Positions 25,345 to 36,085 of a stretch of 64,000 nucleotides of DNA are shown piece after piece. The notes beneath the pieces were generated by a model. The model ran no database searches and had not been told where the DNA came from. It saw nothing but the letters and a program-made list of their open reading frames with translations. Origin of the DNA: Sphingopyxis panaciterrulae (GTDB taxonomy: Bacteria > Pseudomonadota > Alphaproteobacteria > Sphingomonadales > Sphingomonadaceae); contig NZ_JACIJH010000001.1 in the NCBI RefSeq assembly GCF_014199295.1, forward strand, positions 558,001-622,000. Reading direction: 5' to 3'. Within the stretch, counting starts at the first letter, position 1, and every line of letters starts with the position of its first letter. The position numbers were made by a program, and so were the translations under genes.

Positions 25345-26127
25345 ATGGCCGAATTCCGCCTGCCCAAGAACAGCCGCATCCAGAAGGGCGGCACGGTCCA
25401 CAAGGCCGAGGGCGCGAGCAAGGTCAAGGCGTTCAAAGTCTATCGCTACAGCCCCGACAGCGGAGAGAATCCGTATTTCGACACCTTCGAGATCGACCTC
25501 GAGGCATGCGGTCCGATGGTGCTCGACGCGCTGATCAAGATGAAAAGCGAGCAGGATTCGACGCTGACCTTCCGCCGGTCGTGCCGCGAGGGCATCTGCG
25601 GTAGCTGCTCGATGAACATGAACGGCAAGAACGGCCTCGCCTGCACGACCGCGATCGAGGATCTGAAGGGCGAGATCACGATCACCCCGTTGCCGCATAT
25701 GGAGGTCATCAAGGATCTGGTTCCCGACTTCACCCATTTCTATGCGCAATATGCGTCGATCGAACCGTGGCTGAAGACCAAGACGACGACCCCGAGCGGC
25801 AAGGAGCGGCTGCAATCGCCCGAAGAGCGCGAAAAGCTGGACGGGCTTTACGAGTGCATCCTGTGCGCCTGCTGTTCGACGAGCTGCCCGAGCTATTGGT
25901 GGAACAGCGACAAGTTCCTTGGCCCCGCGATCCTGCTTCAGGCCTATCGCTGGCTCGCCGACAGCCGCGACGAATATACCGGTGAGCGGCTCGATGAGCT
26001 GGAAGACCCGTTCCGCCTCTATCGCTGCCACACGATCATGAACTGCGCCAACGCCTGCCCCAAGGGGCTGAGCCCGGCGCGCGCGATCGCCGAGATCAAG
26101 AAGCTCGAGGCCGAGCGGCAGGTTTGA
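25345..26127 (+). CDS. sdhB: Succinate dehydrogenase iron-sulfur subunit
   Basis: The 260-residue product transfers electrons from the flavoprotein to quinone in complex II. The [2Fe-2S] domain has [20 protein letters not shown] and a further Cys in ACTTA. The second domain has [15 protein letters not shown] and [17 protein letters not shown], the ligands of the [4Fe-4S] and [3Fe-4S] clusters. The start follows AGGGAG (25331-25336). The gene stands alone: no sdhA, sdhC or sdhD lies next to it, and the upstream neighbour runs the other way. It ends just before a very large hairpin. Confidence 0.97.
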   Translation: MAEFRLPKNSRIQKGGTVHKAEGASKVKAFKVYRYSPDSGENPYFDTFEIDLEACGPMVLDALIKMKSEQDSTLTFRRSCREGICGSCSMNMNGKNGLACTTAIEDLKGEITITPLPHMEVIKDLVPDFTHFYAQYASIEPWLKTKTTTPSGKERLQSPEEREKLDGLYECILCACCSTSCPSYWWNSDKFLGPAILLQAYRWLADSRDEYTGERLDELEDPFRLYRCHTIMNCANACPKGLSPARAIAEIKKLEAERQV

Positions 26128-26137
26128 TGTTGGCTGA

Positions 26138-26240
26138 CGCCAAGAGCGGCACCGGCCCGCTCCCCCACCCGGCCTCCCTGACGATAGTAACCTATGGGAG
26201 GCCGGGTGGGGGAGCGGGCCGGTGCCGCTCCGCCTTGGCG
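26138..26240. terminator. Very large perfect hairpin after sdhB
   Basis: Perfect 33-bp arms at 26146-26178 and 26196-26228 surround a 17-base loop, and outer arms CGCCAAG / CTTGGCG extend it. No T run follows. It begins 10 bases after the sdhB stop and is likely to stop transcription or to stabilise the sdhB mRNA. The arms share G/C blocks with the repeats at 42117-42214 and 61304-61408. Confidence 0.75.
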
Positions 26241-26251
26241 GATGACTATTC

Positions 26252-26743
26252 GTGAACGACAGTATCGAGGAGCCGAAGCGCCGCGATAATTTCAGCGCCG
26301 AGTCGCTGGACGACGGTTGGGTAAGCTGGAATCTCAAGGACCCCAGCCGCTTCAACGCTTTCATCGAACCGCTGTCGGTGCGCGTGGAGCCGCCGACGTC
26401 CGACGGCCGCCCGCGCGCCCGCGTGCGGATGCTCCCCGAGCGCAAGCACAGCAATCTTGGCGATAACGTCCATGGCGCAGTGACGCTCGCGCTCGTCGAT
26501 ATCGCGCTCTTTGCCGCTTCGCATCAGTTCGGCTCGCTCGACGCCGGCCATTCGGTGACGCTCGACCTTTCGACCCAGTTCGTCGGCGCTGGGCGAGTGG
26601 GTGAGCCGATGGACGCGCTCGTCGAACTGGTGCGCGAGACGGGCCGGCTCATCTTCCTGCGCGGCCTTGTGGTGCAGGGCGAAGGCGACGCCCATATCGT
26701 GCTGAGCTTTGCGGGAACGATCCGGAAGGCAAGCCGGACGTGA
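26252..26743 (+). CDS. PaaI-type hotdog thioesterase
   Basis: This 163-residue protein begins at a GTG; the nearby ATG at 26242 is out of frame. The hotdog-fold core is seen in HSNLGDNVHGAVTLALVDIA (with the catalytic DNVHGG-like element) and SVTLDLSTQFVGAG, the pattern of PaaI/YbgC acyl-CoA thioesterases. It would hydrolyse an acyl- or aryl-CoA. The stop overlaps the GTG start of zapE by 3 bases, so they are cotranscribed. Confidence 0.85.
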   Translation: MNDSIEEPKRRDNFSAESLDDGWVSWNLKDPSRFNAFIEPLSVRVEPPTSDGRPRARVRMLPERKHSNLGDNVHGAVTLALVDIALFAASHQFGSLDAGHSVTLDLSTQFVGAGRVGEPMDALVELVRETGRLIFLRGLVVQGEGDAHIVLSFAGTIRKASRT

Positions 26744-27879
26744 CATCGGTTCTTGCGGTCTATGATGCGCTGGTCGCCGCCGGCGAGCTCAAGGCCGACC
26801 TCGAACAGCGCACCGCGGCGGCACGGCTGAGCCAGTTGCAGGAGGTGCTTGAGGCGGCGCCCCCACGCGGCAGCCTGCTCTGGCGTATCGCCGGGCGCAA
26901 GCCCGCTTCGCCGCGCGGCGTCTATCTGTGGGGCGCGGTCGGGCGTGGCAAGTCCATGCTGATGGACCTCTTTTACGACCGGCTGCACATCCAGCGGAAG
27001 CGTCGCGTGCATTTTCACGCCTTCATGCTCGACGTCCACGCGCGGATGCGCGAGGTGCGCAAGGCGGAGGCGGGCGACCCGATCCCCATTGTCGCCGAGG
27101 CCCTGACCCGCGACGTCCGCTGCCTCGCCTTCGACGAGATGGTGGTGAACAACAGCGCCGACGCGATGATCCTGTCGCGCCTGTTCACCGCGCTGATCGA
27201 GCGCGGGGTGACGGTGGTCGCGACGTCGAACCGGCCGCCGCAGGATCTCTACAAGGACGGGCTCAACCGCGAGCATTTCCTGCCCTTCATCGCGTTGATC
27301 GAGGCGCGGCTCGACGTGATGGGCCTCAACGGTCCGACCGACTATCGCCGTCATCGTCTGGGCGACGGCAAGCGCTGGTTCGTTCCCGCCGACGCGGCGG
27401 CGACCGAGGCGCTGTCGGCCGCTTTCTTCCGCCTCACCGACTATCCGCCCGAGGACCGCGCGCACGTTCCCTCGCTCGACCTCGACGTCGGCGGCGGGCG
27501 GACGCTGCACGTGCCCAAGGCGCTGAAGGGCGTCGCGGTCTTCTCGTTCAAGCGGCTGTGCGGCGAAGCGCGCGGCGCGCCGGATTATCTGGCCGTGGCG
27601 CGCCATTTCCATAGCGTCATCATCGTCGGCATCCCGCGCATGGGGCCGGAAAACCGCAACGAGGCGGCGCGCTTCGTCACGCTGATCGACGCGCTCTACG
27701 AATATAAGGTCAAGCTGCTCGCGAGCGCCGCGGCAGAACCCGACAGCCTCTATGTCGCGGGCGACGGTGCCTTCGAATTCGAGCGCACCGCGAGCCGGCT
27801 CGCCGAAATGCAGTCCGGCGACTATCTGGCGCTAGGCCACGGCCAGGATGATGCCGCCGACGATCCTGCTCCAGCGTGA
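26740..27879 (+). CDS. zapE: Cell division protein ZapE (AFG1-like ATPase)
   Basis: The protein has 379 residues. Walker A is LWGAVGRGKSML, and a DE pair in LAFDEMVV acts as Walker B. GVTVVATSNRPPQDLYKDGL and FLPFIALIE are family motifs (sensor 1 and AFG1 core). FSFKRLCGEARGAPDYL is near the C-terminus. ZapE acts at the Z ring in late division and is related to mitochondrial AFG1. The GTG start overlaps the thioesterase stop. The 3' end overlaps the convergent deacetylase gene by 48 bases. Confidence 0.93.
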   Translation: MTSVLAVYDALVAAGELKADLEQRTAAARLSQLQEVLEAAPPRGSLLWRIAGRKPASPRGVYLWGAVGRGKSMLMDLFYDRLHIQRKRRVHFHAFMLDVHARMREVRKAEAGDPIPIVAEALTRDVRCLAFDEMVVNNSADAMILSRLFTALIERGVTVVATSNRPPQDLYKDGLNREHFLPFIALIEARLDVMGLNGPTDYRRHRLGDGKRWFVPADAAATEALSAAFFRLTDYPPEDRAHVPSLDLDVGGGRTLHVPKALKGVAVFSFKRLCGEARGAPDYLAVARHFHSVIIVGIPRMGPENRNEAARFVTLIDALYEYKVKLLASAAAEPDSLYVAGDGAFEFERTASRLAEMQSGDYLALGHGQDDAADDPAPA

Positions 27880-28881
27880 GCGCGAACTGTTGAGCGCGAC
27901 ATAGGCGAGGCTGCGGACGTAGCGCACCTCGTGCGCGAGATGGCCGACGCCCTGGCTGATCTTGCGCTTCAGCGTGCGCAGCGGGCGCGGTTCGGCCGCC
28001 GCGATCCGCCCCGGCCGCTGCGGCGGCAGCGGCAGGCGGTCGAAGCCCCCGCTGGTGATCCGGGGATCGCCGGCGATCGTCGCGCACAGCGCGGCCAGCC
28101 GCGTCACGGCGAAGCGATTGGCGATGCGGCGGTCGCGGCTCAGCAACTCGAAACTGTGGCTGAAGGCCGAAAACTGGATCGCGCCGCTCGCCGCCGCATG
28201 GTCGAGCGCATCGCGCATCTCTTCCCGGGACATCGCGCAAAGCTGCGCGGGGCGAAAGCTGTCCGGTCCGTCCATCAACCCGCTGACCGGCACTTCGCAC
28301 ACGCCGTGGTGAAAGCGCATCCCCATATTGCCGGGATCGAGCGTGATCGCGCATCCCCGGCCGTGCCAGGCGGCGTTGAAGCTGCTGTCGAAGCGAAAGC
28401 CGAGCGCGGCGAGCGCGCGCAGCGTGTCGTCGTTGGCGCCGAAATTGCCGGCGCGAAAGGCGATCGGCTCGGGCGCGCCGGCACTCACCAATATGTCGCG
28501 CGCGAGGCCGATCAGCTTTTTCTGCGCCGACAGCGGGAAATCGCCAATGTTGCGGCCGGTCAGCTTGCCGGCCGGGTTGAAGCGGGCGAATCGCAGCCAT
28601 TCGGTATGGATATGAAGCTGTACCTCGTGCCCGCGCGCGACGATCGGGCGGACGATCTCGGCAATGATCTTCGGACCATAGACGAGCGCGGGCATCGGAT
28701 CGACGAAGAAGACGCCGGTCAAATCGTGGCGATCGAGCATGTCCATCTGGAAATGGATGCCGAAATCGCCGTCGCGGCAGCGGCCGAGGATCGAGCTGTC
28801 GAAATTGGCGCGCGCGTCGATGCCCCGCCGGTGAAGCCCGGCAGACAGTTCGGTGTCGAAACTGACAATCGCCCTCGTCAT
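27832..28881 (-). CDS. Polysaccharide-deacetylase-like protein (WalW type)
   Basis: This 349-residue protein begins MTRAIVSFDTELSAGLHRRG, where D is the first catalytic/metal aspartate of NodB-type deacetylases. HIHTEW and RAGNFGAND are further active-site motifs, and GFRFDSSF is also typical. The family acts on cell-surface sugars. A long upstream open frame exists, but the ATG at 28881 gives the conserved N-terminus. The gene ends within the zapE 3' end, which may allow antisense effects between the two. Confidence 0.75.
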   Translation of the reverse strand: MTRAIVSFDTELSAGLHRRGIDARANFDSSILGRCRDGDFGIHFQMDMLDRHDLTGVFFVDPMPALVYGPKIIAEIVRPIVARGHEVQLHIHTEWLRFARFNPAGKLTGRNIGDFPLSAQKKLIGLARDILVSAGAPEPIAFRAGNFGANDDTLRALAALGFRFDSSFNAAWHGRGCAITLDPGNMGMRFHHGVCEVPVSGLMDGPDSFRPAQLCAMSREEMRDALDHAAASGAIQFSAFSHSFELLSRDRRIANRFAVTRLAALCATIAGDPRITSGGFDRLPLPPQRPGRIAAAEPRPLRTLKRKISQGVGHLAHEVRYVRSLAYVALNSSRSRWSRIVGGIILAVA

Positions 28882-28952
28882 GGGGCAAGCGTAGCAACGC
28901 GACGATAAAAACGGGTTAATCGCGCCCGCGGCGATTCCGTAGCGCCGCGACC

Positions 28953-29492
28953 CTAGAAGCGCATCGTCACCGCGACCCCGCCGCCTTGGGTGTCCCCCCA
29001 AGGAAGGATGTGGACGCGATCGTTCGCCTTGGTCGTGATCAGGTGGCCCGTTATGGTGCCGATCGCGGCGCCGACCAGCACGTCGCCGACACGATGCCGC
29101 TTCGCCTCGACCCGGCTCAGGCCAACGAAGGACGCGACGACATAGGCGGGCAACCCGGCTTCCCAGCCATAGCGGTTGTGTAGCGTCGCCGCGGCGGCAA
29201 AGCTGGTCGACGTGTGACCCGAGGGAAAGCTCTTGTCGTCGCTGCCGTCGGGGCGGCGCGATGGGAAAACCTCTTTCAGCCCCTGGGTGACGAGCATCGT
29301 GCCGCCGAGGCTGCCGCCCGCCTGGAGCACACCGTCCCAGTCGCCCTGCACGGCCGGGACGCCAAAGGCCGCGACGACCAGCGCGTCGCGCGCGATCGAC
29401 CCGGCGTCGTCCCATCCCTTCTCGCCCGCCTGCACGGGTGCGGCAAGGCCGACCGAGGCGGCGATGCCGATCGAGACAAGCAGCTTTTTCAT
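28953..29492 (-). CDS. PAP2-superfamily phosphatase, exported
   Basis: This 179-residue protein has a signal peptide (MKKLLVSIGIAASVGLAAPVQA). The PAP2 active site is complete: KEVFPSRRP (motif 1), FPSGHTSTSF (motif 2, with the phosphate-holding histidine) and SRVEAKRHRVGDVLVGA (motif 3, nucleophile histidine). There is only weak hydrophobic content, so it is probably a periplasmic or membrane-bound lipid phosphatase. It is divergent from mdh across 330 bases. Confidence 0.9.
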   Translation of the reverse strand: MKKLLVSIGIAASVGLAAPVQAGEKGWDDAGSIARDALVVAAFGVPAVQGDWDGVLQAGGSLGGTMLVTQGLKEVFPSRRPDGSDDKSFPSGHTSTSFAAAATLHNRYGWEAGLPAYVVASFVGLSRVEAKRHRVGDVLVGAAIGTITGHLITTKANDRVHILPWGDTQGGGVAVTMRF

Positions 29493-30785
<1,293 letters not shown>

Positions 30786-30794
30786 GCTACTGTA

Positions 30795-30849
30795 CCCCCG
30801 CGAACGCGGGGGAGGATCACCCGCACCCTCGAAACAGGGTTGCGGGTGA
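30795..30849. repeat. Two successive hairpins between mdh and sucD
   Basis: The first is CCCCCGCGAACGCGGGGG (30795-30812). The second has arms TCACCCGCACCCT (30817-30829) and AGGGTTGCGGGTGA (30836-30849) with a small bulge. Neither is followed by T runs. They may partly uncouple sucD from mdh or act as RNA-processing or stability elements. Confidence 0.7.
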
Positions 30850-30907
30850 ACCAATGTCTGGAGATGGGCCTCTGCGTCGCAGGGGGCACGGGAAACGGAA
30901 CCAAATT

Positions 30908-31798
30908 ATGTCTATCCTGATCGACAAGAATACCAAGGTCATCACCCAGGGGATGACCGGTGCCACCGGCACCTTCCACACCGAACAGGCGCTTGTCTAT
31001 GGCACCAAGATGGTCGGCGGCGTGACGCCGGGCAAGGGCGGCACGACGCATATCGGCCTGCCGAATTTCAACACCGTCGCGGAAGCCAAGGCCGCGACCG
31101 GCGCGACCGCGAGCTGCATCTATGTCCCGCCGCCGTTCGCCGCCGACTCGATCCTCGAGGCGATCGACGCCGAGATGGAGCTGATCGTCTGCATCACCGA
31201 AGGCATTCCGGTGCTCGACATGGTCAAGGTGAAGCGTGCGCTGTCGGGCTCGAAATCGCGACTGATCGGTCCGAACTGCCCCGGTGTGCTGACCCCCGAC
31301 GAATGCAAGATCGGGATCATGCCCGGTTCGATCTTCAAGAAGGGCAGCGTCGGCGTCGTCTCGCGCTCGGGCACGCTGACCTATGAAGCGGTGTTCCAGA
31401 CCTCGAACGTCGGGCTCGGCCAGACCACCGCGGTCGGCATCGGCGGCGACCCGGTCAACGGCACCAATTTCATCGACGTGCTCGAACTCTTCCTCGCGGA
31501 CGACGCCACCAAGTCGATCATCATGATCGGCGAGATCGGCGGCGACGCCGAGGAGCAGGCGGCGCAATTCCTGATCGACGAGGCGAAGCGCGGCCGCAAG
31601 AAGCCGATGGTCGGCTTCATCGCGGGCCGCACCGCGCCTCCGGGCCGTCGCATGGGCCACGCCGGCGCGATCGTGTCGGGCGGCAAGGGTGACGCCGAAA
31701 GCAAGATCGCGGCGATGGAAGCGGCGGGCATCACCGTGTCGGCCAGCCCGTCCGAACTGGGCACGACGCTGGCCGAGGTGCTCAAGGAACGCGTGTGA
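30908..31798 (+). CDS. sucD: Succinyl-CoA synthetase alpha subunit
   Basis: This 296-residue subunit of succinate-CoA ligase makes ATP or GTP from succinyl-CoA. It begins [18 protein letters not shown]; the frame extends 51 codons upstream through the hairpins, but that part is not conserved. The CoA-binding Rossmann part has [11 protein letters not shown]. The phosphorylated histidine is in [13 protein letters not shown], and [20 protein letters not shown] is also typical. The partner sucC is not adjacent: mdh lies upstream and sucA downstream. Confidence 0.96.
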   Translation: MSILIDKNTKVITQGMTGATGTFHTEQALVYGTKMVGGVTPGKGGTTHIGLPNFNTVAEAKAATGATASCIYVPPPFAADSILEAIDAEMELIVCITEGIPVLDMVKVKRALSGSKSRLIGPNCPGVLTPDECKIGIMPGSIFKKGSVGVVSRSGTLTYEAVFQTSNVGLGQTTAVGIGGDPVNGTNFIDVLELFLADDATKSIIMIGEIGGDAEEQAAQFLIDEAKRGRKKPMVGFIAGRTAPPGRRMGHAGAIVSGGKGDAESKIAAMEAAGITVSASPSELGTTLAEVLKERV

Positions 31799-31895
31799 TC
31801 GCCAGGGCCCGCCGGCAACGCAAAGCGGCCGGCGGGCGTTGGTAACGGAAACGGCTCTCCCCTCCGCCATTCCTCCCCGAGAATGGAATCAGACA

Positions 31896-34709
31896 ATGAA
31901 CCTCGAACGACAGAGCTTTGACATCGACGAAGTGCAGCCCGGCCCGAGCTGGGCGCCGAAGAACTGGCCCGTCCTCGACAGCGACGATCTGACCGCGGCG
32001 CTCGACCCGCAGCAGATGCAGATCGCGGTGAAGGCCGCGGCCGCCAAGGCTGGCGCGCCGCTCTCGAATGCCGAGGTCGAACGCGCCGCCGACGAGGCGA
32101 TCCGCGCAATGATGCTGATCCGCACCTATCGCGTGCGCGGTCACCTCGCGGCCAATCTCGATCCGCTCGGCCTGTCGAAGCGTGAGCAGCCCGCCGACCT
32201 GACGCCCGAATATCACGGCTTCGTCGGCGCCGACCAGGACCGGCCCGTCTATCTGGGCGGCACGCTGGGCCTCGAAAAGGCGAGCGTGCGCGAGATCGTC
32301 GCGATCCTGCAGGCCAATTACTGCGGGCATGTCGGCCTCGAATATATGCACATCGCCGACGTCGAGGAGCGGCGTTTCCTGCAGGACCGGATGGAGGGCG
32401 CCGACAAGCATGTCGAGTTCACCCCCGAGGGCAAGCAGGCGATCCTCAAGAAGGTGATCGACGCCGAGGAATGGGAAAAATTCCTGGCCAAGAAATATGT
32501 CGGCACCAAGCGCTTCGGGCTCGACGGCGGCGAGGCGATGATCCCGGCGATGGAAGCGATCATCAAATATGGCGGCCAGTACGGCGTGCGCGAGATCGTG
32601 TACGGCATGGCGCACCGCGGCCGGCTCAACATGCTCGCGAACGTGATGGCCAAGCCCTATCGCGTCATCTTCCACGAATTCCACGGCGGCAGCGCCAACC
32701 CCACCGACGTCGGCGGGTCAGGCGACGTCAAATATCACCTCGGCACCTCGACCGACCGCGAGTTCGACGGGATCAGCGTCCATATGTCGCTTGTTCCCAA
32801 CCCCTCGCACCTCGAGGCGGTCGATCCGGTCGTGCTCGGCAAGGTACGCGCGCAGCAGGTCGACCGCGACGATCTGGCCAAGCACGAGCAGGTGCTGCCG
32901 GTGCTGATCCACGGCGACGCCGCCTTTGCGGGGCAGGGAATCGTATGGGAATGCCTCGGCTTTTCCGGGGTGCCCGGCTACAACACCGGCGGCTGCATCC
33001 ATTTCATCGTCAATAACCAGATCGGTTTCACGACGAGCCCTGCCTTTGCCAGATCGTCGCCCTATCCGTCGGATGTCGCCAAGGGCGTCCAGGCGCCGAT
33101 CCTCCACGTCAACGGCGACGATCCGGAGGCGGTGACCTTCGCCTGCAAGCTTGCGATCGATTTCCGCCAGCAGTTCAAGCGCGATATCGTCATCGACATG
33201 TGGTGCTATCGCCGCTTCGGCCACAATGAGGGCGACGAGCCGTCGTTCACCCAGCCGCTGATGTACAAGACGATCCGCAAGCATCCGCCGGTCAGCGAAT
33301 TGTTCGCCGCGCGGCTGGTCGAGGAAGGCGTGATCGACGGCGAATTCGTCGCGCAGCATCGCGCCGAATTCATCGCTCACCTCGACGACGAGTTCAAGCT
33401 CGGCGCCGATTACAAGCCGAACAAGGCCGACTGGTTCGCCGGCCGCTGGACGGGCCTTTATGCGCCCAAGGACGACGACGGCAACCGCCGCAACGTCGAA
33501 ACCGGGGTCGAGCGCAAGCTGTTCGACGCGGTCGGCCGCGCGATCACGACGATTCCCGACGACCTCGACGCCCACAAGACGCTGCGCCGCGTGATCGAAG
33601 GCCGCGCCGAGATGTTCAAGACCGGCGAGAATTTCGACTGGGCGACCGGCGAGGCGCTCGCCTTCGGCACCTTGCTCAGCGAAGGCTATCAGGTCCGTCT
33701 GTCGGGCCAGGATTCGGGACGCGGCACCTTCAGCCAGCGCCACGCCGTCTGGGTCGACCAGACGACCGAGGCCAAATATGTGCCGCTGAAGACGCTGCCG
33801 CACGGCCGCTTCGAGGTGCTCGACAGCCCGCTGTCCGAATATGGCGTGCTCGGCTTCGAATATGGCTATGCGATGGCCGATCCGAAGAGCCTCGTGCTGT
33901 GGGAGGCGCAGTTCGGCGATTTCGCCAACGGCGCGCAGATCATGATCGACCAGTTCATCGCCAGCGGCGAAGCCAAGTGGCTGCGCGCCAACGGCCTCGT
34001 CCTGCTGTTGCCGCACGGCTACGAAGGGCAGGGGCCCGAGCACAGCTCGGCGCGCCTCGAACGCTTCCTTCAGCTTTGCGCGGGCGATAACATCCAGGTC
34101 TGCAACATCACGACGCCGGCCAATTATTTCCACGTCCTGCGCCGCCAGATGCTGCGCGACTTCCGCAAACCGCTGATCATCATGACGCCCAAGTCGCTGC
34201 TGCGGCACAAACTCGCGGTCAGCAGCCGCGACGAATTCCTCGGCGACAGCCATTTCATGCGGATCAAGTCCGACATGACCCCGCCCGCCGACGACAAGAT
34301 CCGGCGGCTGGTGCTCTGTTCGGGCAAGGTCGCCTATGACCTGATGGAAGCGCGCGACAGCGCGGGTCTCGACGATGTCAGCATCGTGCGCATCGAACAG
34401 CTTTATCCCTTCCCCGGCGAGGCGCTTGCCATTCGGCTCAAGCGGATGACGAATCTCGAAGAGGTGGTGTGGGCGCAGGAAGAACCGCGCAACAACGGTT
34501 CCTGGTTCTTCGTCGAATCGCTGATCGAGGAAAGTCTGAACGAGGCGGGGCACAAGGGGATGCGGCCGCGCTACGCCGGCCGTGCCGCCGCGGCCTCGCC
34601 CGCGACCGGGCTGATGAGCCGTCACCAGACCGAGCAGGCGGCGCTCGTCGCCGACGCGCTCGCCCTCAGCGTTCGCGCCGAGATCCGCCGTACCAAGAAA
34701 AAAGCCTGA
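31896..34709 (+). CDS. sucA: 2-oxoglutarate dehydrogenase E1 component
   Basis: This 937-residue thiamine-diphosphate enzyme decarboxylates 2-oxoglutarate and passes the succinyl group to SucB. Typical motifs are YGMAHRGRLNMLAN, HGDAAFAGQGIVWE with FIVNNQIGFTT (ThDP site), RRFGHNEGDEPSFTQP and the C-terminal EEPRNNGSW. The ATG chosen follows a GAATGGAATC segment and gives a short N-terminus (MNLERQSFDIDEVQPGPSWAPK). The usual ~50-60 residue leader with a Y-x-x-x-L-Y...SVD..W..FF pattern that binds E2 is not present in this frame. It is followed at short spacing by sucB. Confidence 0.96.
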   Translation: MNLERQSFDIDEVQPGPSWAPKNWPVLDSDDLTAALDPQQMQIAVKAAAAKAGAPLSNAEVERAADEAIRAMMLIRTYRVRGHLAANLDPLGLSKREQPADLTPEYHGFVGADQDRPVYLGGTLGLEKASVREIVAILQANYCGHVGLEYMHIADVEERRFLQDRMEGADKHVEFTPEGKQAILKKVIDAEEWEKFLAKKYVGTKRFGLDGGEAMIPAMEAIIKYGGQYGVREIVYGMAHRGRLNMLANVMAKPYRVIFHEFHGGSANPTDVGGSGDVKYHLGTSTDREFDGISVHMSLVPNPSHLEAVDPVVLGKVRAQQVDRDDLAKHEQVLPVLIHGDAAFAGQGIVWECLGFSGVPGYNTGGCIHFIVNNQIGFTTSPAFARSSPYPSDVAKGVQAPILHVNGDDPEAVTFACKLAIDFRQQFKRDIVIDMWCYRRFGHNEGDEPSFTQPLMYKTIRKHPPVSELFAARLVEEGVIDGEFVAQHRAEFIAHLDDEFKLGADYKPNKADWFAGRWTGLYAPKDDDGNRRNVETGVERKLFDAVGRAITTIPDDLDAHKTLRRVIEGRAEMFKTGENFDWATGEALAFGTLLSEGYQVRLSGQDSGRGTFSQRHAVWVDQTTEAKYVPLKTLPHGRFEVLDSPLSEYGVLGFEYGYAMADPKSLVLWEAQFGDFANGAQIMIDQFIASGEAKWLRANGLVLLLPHGYEGQGPEHSSARLERFLQLCAGDNIQVCNITTPANYFHVLRRQMLRDFRKPLIIMTPKSLLRHKLAVSSRDEFLGDSHFMRIKSDMTPPADDKIRRLVLCSGKVAYDLMEARDSAGLDDVSIVRIEQLYPFPGEALAIRLKRMTNLEEVVWAQEEPRNNGSWFFVESLIEESLNEAGHKGMRPRYAGRAAAASPATGLMSRHQTEQAALVADALALSVRAEIRRTKKKA

Positions 34710-34730
34710 CCTCCCGCAAGGAATGACCCC

Positions 34731-35969
34731 ATGAGCACCGAAGTCAAAGTTCCCACCCTCGGCGAAAGCGTCACCGAAGCGACGATCGGCGAATGGCTGA
34801 AGCAGCCGGGCGATGCGGTCGCGGTCGACGAGCCGATCGCCAGCCTCGAAACCGACAAGGTTGCGGTTGAGGTCCCGTCCCCCGTCGCGGGCGTGATGGG
34901 ACAGCAGATCGTTGCCGTCGGCGACACGGTCAATGTCGGCGCGGTGATCGCGACGATCGAAGCCGGTGAAGGCAAGGCTGCCCCCGCCCCGGCTGCGGCG
35001 CCCGCCCCGGCGGCGAAGGCCGAAGCCGCCGCGCCCGCACCCGCCGCCAGGAGCGAGGAGAGCGTCGATACGGTGACCACCATGTCGCCGGCGGTGCGCC
35101 GCCTCGTGCTCGAGCATGGGCTCGACCCGACGAAGATCAAGGGCAGCGGCAAGGACGGCCGGCTGACCAAGGAAGATGTGCTCGCCGCCGCCAATGCGGC
35201 CCCCGATACGGCTGCGACGCCAGCGCTCGCCGCCGCCGCGCCGACCCCGGCCGCGAGCGGCGCGCCGGGCCGCCGTGAGGAGCGCGTCAAGATGACGCGG
35301 ATGCGCCAGACGATCGCGAAGCGGCTGAAGTCGGCGCAGGAAACCGCAGCGATGCTGACCACCTTCAACGACTGCGACATGTCGGCGGTGATCGAGACGC
35401 GCGAGAAATATCGCGACAGCTTCGAAAAGAAGCATGGCGTCCGCCTCGGCTTCATGAGCTTCTTCACCAAGGCGGTGGCGCTCGCGGCGCACGACATTCC
35501 GTCGGTCAACGGCCGCATCGACGGCGACGAGATCGTCTATTACGACTATCTCGACGTTTCGATCGCGGTCAGCGCGCCCAACGGCCTCGTCGTGCCGATC
35601 GTCCGCAATGCCGAAAGCCTGTCCTTCGCCGGAATCGAAAAGGCGATCGCCGACCTCGGCAAGCGCGCCAAGGAGGGCACGCTGACGATGGACGACATGA
35701 CCGGCGGCACCTTCACCATCTCGAACGGCGGCGTGTTCGGCGGCCTGATGTCGACCCCGATCATCAACCCGCCGCAGTCGGCGGTGCTCGGCCTCCACCG
35801 CATCGAGGATCGCCCGGTCGTCCGCAACGGCGAGATCGTGATCCGCCCGATGATGTATCTCGCGCTCAGCTACGACCACCGGCTGGTCGACGGCCGCGAG
35901 GCGGTGACGTTCCTGAAGACGATCAAGGAGGCGATCGAGGACCCGACGCGCCTGCTGATCGATCTTTAA
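34731..35969 (+). CDS. sucB: Dihydrolipoamide succinyltransferase (E2)
   Basis: The protein has 412 residues. The lipoyl domain at residues 1-80 has the lipoylated lysine in LETDKVAVE (~Lys43). An Ala/Pro-rich linker follows. The peripheral subunit-binding domain is at ~115-150 ([22 protein letters not shown]), and the catalytic core ends with [13 protein letters not shown], the HxxxD active site. The lipoyl arm receives the succinyl group from SucA and passes it to CoA. The start lies 21 bases after the sucA stop behind GCAAGGAA. Confidence 0.97.
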   Translation: MSTEVKVPTLGESVTEATIGEWLKQPGDAVAVDEPIASLETDKVAVEVPSPVAGVMGQQIVAVGDTVNVGAVIATIEAGEGKAAPAPAAAPAPAAKAEAAAPAPAARSEESVDTVTTMSPAVRRLVLEHGLDPTKIKGSGKDGRLTKEDVLAAANAAPDTAATPALAAAAPTPAASGAPGRREERVKMTRMRQTIAKRLKSAQETAAMLTTFNDCDMSAVIETREKYRDSFEKKHGVRLGFMSFFTKAVALAAHDIPSVNGRIDGDEIVYYDYLDVSIAVSAPNGLVVPIVRNAESLSFAGIEKAIADLGKRAKEGTLTMDDMTGGTFTISNGGVFGGLMSTPIINPPQSAVLGLHRIEDRPVVRNGEIVIRPMMYLALSYDHRLVDGREAVTFLKTIKEAIEDPTRLLIDL

Positions 35970-35985
35970 CCTGGTGGATACAAGT

Positions 35986-36077
35986 CCGTTCGGGCTGAGC
36001 TTGTCGAAGCCCCGTTCTTCTTTTTAGGACGACGGACGAAGAAAAGAACGGCCCTTCGACAGGCTCAGGGCGAACGG
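35986..36077. repeat. Dispersed palindromic repeat (GAGCTTGTCGAAG family), sucB-lpd gap
   Basis: This is an inverted pair of the same unit as at 22033-22120, placed between sucB and lpd in the middle of the operon. It can form a hairpin in the mRNA and may lower lpd expression relative to sucA and sucB. Confidence 0.85.
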
Positions 36078-36085
36078 AGTTTGGA

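Noticed and set aside
22803..26127. Long plus-strand frames opposite the ICMT and flippase genes, one running into sdhB
   Set aside because: Shadows of the minus-strand genes. Only the part from 25345 is SdhB, with its own ribosome site.
32718..35879. Very long open frame (over 1000 codons) on the minus strand across sucA and sucB
   Set aside because: It lies entirely under genes with full family motifs. Long antisense frames are common in GC-rich coding DNA, and its protein is low-complexity with no known motif.
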